Positions 9,804 through 19,900 of a stretch of 21,937 nt of DNA are shown in pieces. The position numbers were made by a program, and so were the translations under genes. Origin of the DNA: Pleurobrachia bachei (taxonomy: Eukaryota; Ctenophora; Tentaculata; Cydippida; Pleurobrachiidae); assembly GCA_000695325.1 (NCBI GenBank), contig AVPN01000085.1, positions 86,505-108,441 of the forward strand, in the 5' to 3' direction. Each line of letters begins with the position of its first letter. Positions within the stretch are counted from its first letter, which is position 1. Under the pieces are notes generated by a model. That model was not told the origin of the DNA, did not search any database, and saw only the letters and a program-made list of their open reading frames with translations.

Positions 9804-10875
9804 ATTTAGAAATATACATTGTGCAATGTTTCCTGATTTGCTCGTACGTACTTGTGACAGCACCGTTAATTTTCTTCAATAAGGAGCTGAATTCAGAGAC
9901 CTCTCATATCAGCTTGTATTGATCACATTGTTCCTTATCTCTAACATTCCCCATTGTCCCCCCTAGCAACTAAAAGTGTTCCCCTAGCAACAATAATGCT
10001 TTACGGTCCACCGCCTCCCTCTTCATATTCCCGGCACTACATATCCCTTTCCAGTGAGTACTACGAGTACGATGCCCTCTCCGCCGTACGAGAGGAGGCA
10101 GGGGACGGAGAGGAGCAGGATGGAGGGGTGGTGATGGAGGGTGGTGAAGTGGAGGATGAGGGGGAAGGGAGTGAGGAGGATGATGATGAATATGGGAGAC
10201 CGAGGGAGTTCTGCTGCTCCATTCACTGGTAAGTTATGGGTGTATGTAGGGGGGAGACCGCGGGAGTTCTGCTGTTCCATATACATTGGTAAGTAGCGTG
10301 TGGGGATTAGTATGGGAGACCAAGGGAGTTCTGCTGTTCTATACACTGGTAAGTAGTGTATGTGTATTGTGAAACACCTTGTTCATTCATTTCTTTCATT
10401 CAATCCATTCATTCTGCTGGCAGTGTCTGTTGTTTAGTTGAACATGTTGATGAAGCATATCGGTGCATATTATGTACATGAACTTATATAGGCGCAGTGA
10501 TTAGGCAAGAGTATAAAGATGTTATTCTACTTCTTGCCCATATTATGGGTGGGTGCTTGTTTTTCTGTTTTTTTGAACCGCTGTTTCAGGTTTTTATGTG
10601 CAAGAATATAGACATATTCCCCAAACTGTGCACTGGGTTTGATGCTGCAACTGGTATGATATCTGCCTAACATTAGTGCCTGGACAACTCAAAAAGCCAT
10701 GATATATTCAATTGTAGCTATACTCTTTCTATTCTTATTCAGTAACTGCCAATATCGACCAATTAAATTGTTGGTGCTGCTAATCGGCTGACCTGCTAGA
10801 GAAGGAATTTTATGTTTTAATTTTGGGAAATTGTAAACGCATCATCATTAAAGAAAGAAGTAGAGAGAGAGAGAT

Positions 10876-10948
<73 letters not shown>

Positions 10949-13869
10949 CGCAAACCAATCTTACGGGGGGCTGGTACGGGGGATTGGTCGGGGCGATTCA
11001 TCGGCGCCCCCATAATCCCCTGACTAATAGTCGTGTGCGCCTTATGAGTTGCACGGTAAATTACTGAGTAATGGCTCCTATCGGTATTATTATTGCATTC
11101 CTAAATTCTCACCATCTCTCTCTTTCTCTATCCCTCTCTCAGTGTTGCTTTTCTCTACCAGCTTTGCTTTCCGGACTATTTCTCGTTTGATAGTGGTAAT
11201 AAAAAGTGGCTAATTTGGGACTTATTTCGTTTCGCTAAAAAAACTTTACACCTCCCTCACTGCATCACTTCACATACATAAGTACATAGAGATGAGAAAG
11301 ATATATGAGAAAGAGTGGAAGAGAGTCAGTTGATATTATGTGTATGATGAGCCAGAATTGAAAGGGGAGAATCACTGTTTGGAAAATGGTGAGAAATTAG
11401 GGAATGATTGACGATTTTACACACACACACACACACACATAGTCATACGATCACAATACACGCGTAGTAACACAATGAACAATTTTAGTGACTAAAATTT
11501 CAAATAATTTCAACCTCTATAGAGTAGGTTTAGATCTTTCCTTCCTGAGATTTGCCTGCCTTTGTTTTTGTTCATCCATAGACAATAAAGAATTCCCCCT
11601 CCAATGTGTTTCGCTACGCGATGCTTTGACCTCTTGTTTCGCTATTTCGCTAGGTCATGTTTCGACCTCGGATAAGCTCGATTAAAGAGGAGAACTCTTT
11701 GGAAGCTACCTGTAGTACCACGGATAGGGAAGAAGATCAGGCTACCAGCGATAATTCTGAGGGGGCTGACCAGGCTACCACCGATAATGAAGAAGAAGAA
11801 GAAGAGGAGGAAGAAGAGGAGGAGGAGGAGGAGGAGGAAGAAGAAGACGAAGAAGAGGAGGAGGAGGAAGATTACTTCACACCAAACATAACACCTACCA
11901 TACCTTCCATTTCTATAGGGACTGTTATTTTGTCGCCCTCTGATCTCGAATTGTCGCCTAGTTCTCCAGAATTTTCGCCCTCTGATCTCGAATTGTCGCC
12001 CGAGGATGCCATTCTACAGATGAATGAGAAGTGGTAAAAACTAAGTTATTTAATTAAGTTAATGAGATTAACAGTTATGCTGTTGTAGACCGAAATAAAT
12101 ATATTTGTTAGTGGGTTTGCGGTAAACAGTGGTATTTTTAGGTGGGAGGGGGATTTGTGACCTCACACATTCCGACTTGATAAAATCCAAGGAATTTTTC
12201 TTGACCAGCTGAATTTATTTTAATATCCCCATCTCTCTCTTCCCCCTCTCTCTCTTTCTCTCTCTCTCTCTCTATCTCTCTCTCACACAACTCATAATTT
12301 TTTGTTTTCAGCGGTGATTATGAAGAGTTTCAAGAGCAGCAGGGCGCTATGAAGCTTCTTAATAGTTTGGAGGCCCTGGGCACACGGTAAGTTTCAAGAG
12401 CAGCAGGGCGCTATGAAACTTCTTAATAGTTTGGAGGCCCTAGGCACACGGTAGGTGTACTTTTGTAGCAGCAGGGCGCTATGAAGCTTCTTAATAGTTT
12501 GGAGGCCCTAGGCACACGGTAGGTGTACGTTTATTGATCTCTATAGATGACTGTCAGAACATTGACTGACCATATTTTCATTTCTTCAAATAAGAGCGAC
12601 TTGCTGCCTTACTTAAGTTCTTCAAAACCTAAATTTTATAAAGCATTTGTGTAATATCCTGATTTTTAGGAGTGCTCGACGTTTGTCTCATGGTATCCGG
12701 CGACAATCTCAAGTATCCCGAACCTCTGGAGGAGGTCCTCATCGACCTTCCATTCGAAGTGGATCTCTACAGTTCGGTAAGTTTAGTTTAACCGACAAAC
12801 AGTAAAACCGTGATTTACTTTGTTGAGTAATAAGATTTAGTTGAATTGTTGACGGTCACATTGTCCGGCGACTCAACGATTCACCGGAACCTCGAGTTCG
12901 GTATACGTATGGCTATACGTATTAGCCCATACCGGTACAAATAATTGCAATAATTTGCCTTATATATTTCTCAGAAATGGTCTAATTTTTAGCGTTATTT
13001 AACTTCTGGCAATATTGTACGTGTGACATTGACAGCTTCGTGTCTGAGATAACATTTCTAACAACTTTTTGTGCTTTGCCAGTTTTTGACATTCCATCTC
13101 TGTCAGACAGATCTCAATATTTATTCGACAGACAGAGAGGCACTTTGGTTGCAGCTATCAACACTTTTCTTTGTTATTTTATCATGGTTTCCTCTCTTGA
13201 TAATCCGCTGAATTTTATAACTTCATGGCCATAAAATAAGCGGATTATAATAGCTACCACACACCACTGGCCATTATTCTGAAGTTTACTTTAGTTATTT
13301 GTTTCTCTCAAGTCTCACAAATAGTTGTTGCAATTAAATCTCACTTTACACCACTTATATTAATATAAGAACCTTCTCCTGGTCAAACTTGTACCATGTA
13401 AAAGGTACCCCACAACAAACGGTCTACGACACACTAGACCTATACCACAAATCTCTCTCTCTCTCTCTCTCTAACAGCCACGTCCTTTCTTAGTTCTCTG
13501 TCAGTTCCAGGCCAGGCATGGTACGTGCTAAACCGAATTATTTTATAGCATGTTCTGCGGTTTTCGGCTCCGTACCTCTTCCCAATTGAAGTGTCGTGGG
13601 ACCCATGGCACCGCAAATTTCAAAACTTTCGTTCTCACACTCACACACCATGACGAGCGCTGTTTAAATTTAGATGCTCCTACAAAAAAATGGATTTTCC
13701 CAGCAGAACCAAGAATATATAACATGTTCTCCTCAGCCTGATATAAGAACTGCATACTATGTCATTCAGCTCTTTAAAATGACATGCTGTCAAAATATTT
13801 GTCTGTTTTTATGTGTCTCTTCACCAAATCTGGGTCCAATCACCGTGTCTACAACTACATGGACATGAC

Positions 13870-13915
<46 letters not shown>

Positions 13916-16900
13916 TAGAAAGAGAGAGAAAGAGAGAGAGATCCAAATACCGACAGTCCCAGAATTCATGCAATTTGTCCATCCTATATATCCTCTCAGC
14001 CTGTATTATATGTGCACACACGTGTGTATGTGAAGCGTCCACCCTGTGGTCTTGTTAATTTTCAGTAGTTTTGCATCCTTTAATTAGCCCAATTAACACG
14101 AAAACGAAGTCTTTTGATCTATAAAGCTACTGTGGTACAAGTTTTTTACGATGCCATGTTGCTTTGACTTTGCCACCTTGCCTACTTTAGATTCTTCTAA
14201 GTTGACACTTGAAATTATTCAACTGATCTGAACACACCTATTTTCTGATTTAGACTCACATCAGTAGCTTGCAGCTATGAAGAAACTACTAAAGCGGGGC
14301 TTCACCGACACAGACCGGATCAATGCAAATATCGCCCTTGCCAGAGAGCTCTACTACGCGGGCCATCTCCCTGGAAACCACCAAGAGAATTATAAACCCC
14401 GCCGGAGCGGCCCATCTGGTCCTAAACAACGGGTCAGGAGGAGCAGTACAGGAAGCATGCCCGCGATAGCCCAACCTGATCCTCGGAGCAAGGATTACAC
14501 GCTGCTGATGGATCCACGGAGTGTTGCTATACTAAGGGAGGATTGCAGGATTGAGTTGTTGATTCAGCCGAATGCAGCGATACCTGAACATGTAATTAAC
14601 AGTGCTCCAACTACTCCTGGTGGTGGTGGAGATCTCGGGGGAACTGAAGCCACTACATCTACAGGTATTTAACAGATCTTTCGACCCTAGATTTCACCGC
14701 TTTACAAATTGAGATTTCACCGCATAAGTAATTTAATTCAGAGCTTGTTTTGACAGTCTTAATTAACAGGCTTCTGGCCTCCTGATAATGCAAAACGAAT
14801 TACGAACGAGAACTTAGTCATTTGCACGAGAACGAGAGAAAAAAGACAGGTCGCTAAGCTATAAACAAACTATAATCACGCTTAATAAAGCTATAAACAA
14901 GCTATAATCACACTTATAAAAATATACTTGCGCTAATTCCTCGAGAGATGAATATGCTATTCTCTCTATCTTTCAATCCCGAGACACAGAACACAGTGGT
15001 TTCTGTCTAAGTTGTACATTTTAATACAGGCATTAGTCGAGATTCAACGTAATCACATCTCCCTAATAACACACACATACACTGTATCTTTCTATCTTTG
15101 CTACAATTCCAAAACGTTTTTTATCATCAGTTTAGTTAAGAAATTCCATATTTTCAACAGAAATATTCCTCAGGATATTTCTGGATTACTGCACGTCCTA
15201 GGTTTCACTTAATAGACAAGCAGGGCGTCGATCTTAAAACAAAAGCTCTCCTTGGCCTTGTTCTGTTTTCAACAATTTAATTTGTTTCATGGCTTCTTGC
15301 ATCTGACAGTAATAATATGTGGCATTACAGCTTTGTAATACCATGTGTTATATGGTGACAGAACACAATGGCTAATTTTATGCGTTAATACATGAGTTAT
15401 GTTGCCATGTTAACCTGCCCTACCACAGTACCACAACTAAATTTTGTACTTGTATATCGTGAGTTTCCTTTCCAATTCCGTATTGTATCTAACAAAGTGT
15501 TTCCCATGCTGCCAATTCACCATGTTTCGTGCTGCTGCTGTGTTTTTCGAGGGTCGGAGGAGGAGTTTAATGGTTTCATATCGCCATGGTAACAACAGCA
15601 GGTCATCAGCTAGTCTGTATGATGGTAATCGGAAGGGATCAGTGCCCAGGGTCGTCACTGAGGTTCTGTTCGTACCAATTTTAGGTAAGCATAAATAATA
15701 GTTGACTTTCTTGATTAGTATAAAGATTCGAGAAAGAATTTTACAGTTCAAGCTCTGATCAGAATCATTTAGGTGGTAACCATGATTACCATGCTCTCTT
15801 TTGTGTCCCCTTTTCGATGGATACAGATTCGAGGTTCCTCAAATCCCCGGAACAGCTGTCAGGCCAATGCTCTGACCACAGTTCTCGCGCGCTCCGCGTG
15901 CAGAAGCGAGAAGTGGGTCAGGCCAATGCTCTGACAGCGGAACAGCCCTGATATGACCTTCAAAGTCCACACATGAAACAAATTGTCATTGCAGTTCCAG
16001 TTAGACAACATGCACACACACACACACGGCCACAAATAAGTGATAATGACCCATTGTAATTCATTTCTTAACCTATGATTATTCAGATAGTATTTCTGGA
16101 TTGCCATTTTATTAGCTTTCCCTCCTGTTAGTTCAGCTTTCTACTTCATAATACCCACTCTTTTTATTTCTTACAGCTCTCAGCTTTCTCTATCCACCGT
16201 CTATTTATCTCTACTATTTGATCATCTTCGCTACATAATTACTATGTATCATCGATAATCAGCTTCGATTAGCACTGAGTGTTGGTCAAGATCTGGTAGT
16301 AAGCTTGTTACTCGAGACCATGAGTGACCGCGATCACGATCTTCTGTGGTCTGTGGATCATATCAGAATCCTTGTATCCTAATGTGCTAGCAGACACACG
16401 CAGCCAGAGATGACCATCTTTGCATATATAGTGTTTGGGATAATATTGCTGTCATTATAGCGTCAATGAGAGAGATCAGAGATCGAGAATTAGAGCTCCG
16501 AGAGTATGTGTAGTAAACTTGCCTCGAGAATACATTCCCACGACATTGCAGGAAACAACAATTAAACCTTTTCACTCCTCTCAATCCTGATTTCTCATTC
16601 CTTGAGCGAGATAGTTTTCTTATTCCTTCTTCATCCCGAGATAATGTTGTTGAGTGTAACAATCCTGCTTGTTCTAATTTAGAGTTGCAGTTGGACTTAG
16701 GACTTTCCAACTCATTGGGATTGAAATCTTAGTTTCATATTTCAAAAGCTCAACGTTTGTCTCCGTTTGATTCGCGTGGAACTGGAATGTACTACCGGAC
16801 CAAAACAGTCCACTCCATGGGGCCTCTGAGCAGCAGACGTCCACTCCATCCGGAGAATCACCGTGCATGGAGTTCCAGCAGGGCCTTCCGTAGTAGATTG

Positions 16901-19900
16901 TGGACTTCAGGTTTCAAATCGCTGTAACAGAACATTGCTCGGCCTCTGAATTTTTGCTTTGCTTCTACCCCTCTATGTGTAGAAAAACTTTCCGGAGAGC
17001 AGTTATGAAACAACATTGTACCGTTCAAAACATTGCTTTTATTTCATATTTGTGGAAATCTAACTTCCACACCAATCTTGAATCTATACATTCTCTCTCT
17101 GCCAGGTACGATCTTGGAGATCCCCTCTTCAGAGTGGACGGTGGATGAAATCTTGGATGATATTAACCCCCTTGGTATCTTCCACCTGATAGTCCTGGCT
17201 TTACTTTTCTGTGGTGCACCACCTGTACTTGGTTTTCAGGTAAATATTCAGAGCTGCTTTTGAGGGTTGGAATTTCGACCAAAAGATAAGGATTTGAATA
17301 CTCATGTATTATATCCGATTTTGCTCGCCAAAACTAATCACATCACATGATCATGTGACCCATCTTGTAACATGACCCATTATATCCAGGATTTCGTGCT
17401 GAGAACCCAATCAGTAGTACCCAAGTGGCGGTGTCTTAGCCCGAGTTGTGAGAATATCACCAACATCTGCAAGGCTGATAGGGCTGATTGGGAGTGGGAT
17501 AATATCCTGGAGAATGCCGTTTCTCAATGGGATATCGCCTGCTCTTTTGTAAGTTCCAATTGCTGACCGATGCAACAGTACACCTAGCTGTTTAGTATCG
17601 GTACAATTTCACTGCTTATGATCACTTGGTAACGAAGTTGCTTCTCATTTGCCGGCGTGTGAAGCGCACCCCACGAAGGTCGCGAAGAGTGTAAGCCGTA
17701 AAGTATCTTCTACTTATACCAATCTGATCCCCTTTTCGCAGTCCCGGTCAGTGCTGGAGCTGGTGTTTGATTGTCCTGGTAGTATTATCGGGGGTTTACT
17801 GGTCGCAAGAATGAGTCTTGAAATGGGTCGAAGGTCTTCCTTCCTCATCTTTCTCATAGCATCCCTTACCGTTGGAACTATGCTGTCATCGGGTGAGTAA
17901 TTATACTTCCCATTATATCTCTTGGGTCATGTGATGTATCTTGTTATGGTGTGCTTGTTTCTGCCTCTTGAACAGTACAACCTTGTATTAGGGTTAACCA
18001 TGTGTTTACTGACCCATATTTTTGTTTGGACAGCCCAGTTCTTCGAAGCATACGTGGTGTTTCGACTTCTCCTTGGTATGTCCCTGACAGCGCTCCACTT
18101 GGTGAACTTTATCTGGACACTGGAGTTCTTCTCTGGAAAGACAAGACCCATTGCCAACACTGCCTTCGATGGAATCAGGTAATATTGTCTTCGTGTTCGT
18201 TAAGATCTTAACGAACACGAAGAGGGTCTTCTGATAACAGAAGATCTCCTTCTTCTTCTCCTTTTAGAGGGTGCAGCTGGGATAAAACCACAAAGAAACT
18301 GTCTCGGAACAAAAGTTCTATCATGTTTCCTCCCTACTCAGGTTGCTGTGTGTTCCTGCTCTGGCAGGTCTAAACACTCTCCTCCCCTCGTGGAACTACC
18401 TCCACCTTGCGGCTGTTATTACCCTCCTGACTGGATTCCTGGTGTACTTCATCGTACCAGAATCACCAAGATGGTAAGTCCTATGTGGGAGAATTCTCGA
18501 CAATTATTAATCCTAATATGGCTTATAATATTCCCTGAATTACTGACCAATGCATTACTGACTTGTTCAGGACTTCTCTCTCTCCACACCTCACACTACT
18601 AAATTCCTCATCCAGGCTGCTGCTATACGAGGGAAATGAACCGGCTGAGGCAGTCCTAAAGCGGATATCGACCCGTAACGGTGAATCGTATCCAAGGAGG
18701 GCTCGTCTCCTAGCGACGGACAAGGAATGGACCGTGAGAGAGGCCATGAAGGAGGTCATGCCCATGTATGGTATAATTATAGCCATGTGGTCCATGGCTC
18801 ACCTGGCAACCATCACCCTAGCAACCAACTTGTACTATCCAAATAAGGATATCAATTTCTCGTAAGTAGCCATGCTCTCAATCTACGAGACTGACCTTTC
18901 TACGATCTTACTCCTTACTAAACAAACCTGAGGGGCTGATCGCTCAAGAACTGTCACCCCAATGCTCTGACAGCTCCAGAATCAGTTATGTGACTTCATG
19001 AAGGAATTGGTTAATAGTTTTAAGGGGTGACAAACATGACACCACTTACGCGACAATTAAAACCTACATAACACCTCTCTACCCCTGCAGAGGTGCGGTA
19101 ACATCAGTGGCTGGACTTCCCTTTCTCCTTTTCTCGGGGCTGCTCCTGTGTAGGAAGTTGGGGAGGAAAACAACTTTCCTTATCACACTACTTCTCCTTG
19201 TACTAACTTGTAAGCTTCTAAAATCGATCTGATACTTGACATGGATAGTACAATTTGTTTGTAATTGCTGTGGGTATAGTGCAAAGGGTAACAAGGGAGT
19301 AACAATGTCGTATACGACACTCATTAACTACTGCAGGTGCGAGTGTAGTTGTCCCGTGGCCTGGATCTGTGGTGGTGATTCGAGCAGCCTGCTCCTACCT
19401 TCTCGCCCCCTCACTCCACAGTACACTCACTCTTTGGGTGTTCGAACTGGTACCGACTGTGAACAGAGTCTGCTTTATTGCTGTCCTTCACATAGTGCAA
19501 TCCTTACTCCTACCCTTCCTACCACACCTTCTCCAACCACTTGACATATGGTATGTGGTGTGCATGTATACATGTAGTTGGTAATTCCAATAAGTTGAGC
19601 CAGTATAGTTCGGCACTGTTAGGAATGGCCGACACTAACATTTTAATTGTTAGTGTCAAGGCCATTCCTAACACTACAATTAGTTGCAGTGAGCGTGACT
19701 CAGTTTGTATCAGCTTTGAACATGTTTCTCTCAACAAAACATGAACACCTAACTTAACTAATCACATGTACACAACATCTTTCAGGGGCGGGTATGGTCA
19801 CGTCGTAATAGCTGTTGTCCTGTTAATTCTCTGTGGAACGTGTGCATCGCTCCTGGATGAAACAGGCAAACGGAGCCTATACGAGGTACGTGTGAGAATC

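Larger units (their letters stand above)
10357..11653. other. Intron/intergenic stretch between exon 1b and the acidic exon
   Basis: GA and CA microsatellites and AT-rich sequence; no exon seen. A GC-richer patch (10950-11020) contains cggggcgattcatcggcgcc, resembling the short palindrome at 8176-8195. Confidence 0.55.
12777..14274. other. Intron between exons 4 and 5
   Basis: It contains the inverted repeat at 13200-13248, CT and GA microsatellites, and AT-rich sequence. Open frames near 13550-13750 lie on both strands and lack splice support. Confidence 0.55.

Noticed and set aside
10023-10346. A 107-codon minus-strand frame opposite exon 1b
   Set aside because: It is the antisense shadow of exon 1b and its repeated tails.
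13543-13868. Overlapping frames on both strands in the exon 4-5 intron
   Set aside because: Both strands are open over the same bases, with no phase-compatible splice sites and no recognisable protein.
16387-16710. A 107-codon minus-strand frame in the intron before the transporter core
   Set aside because: No signal, domain or splice partner was seen, and the length is possible by chance in this composition.
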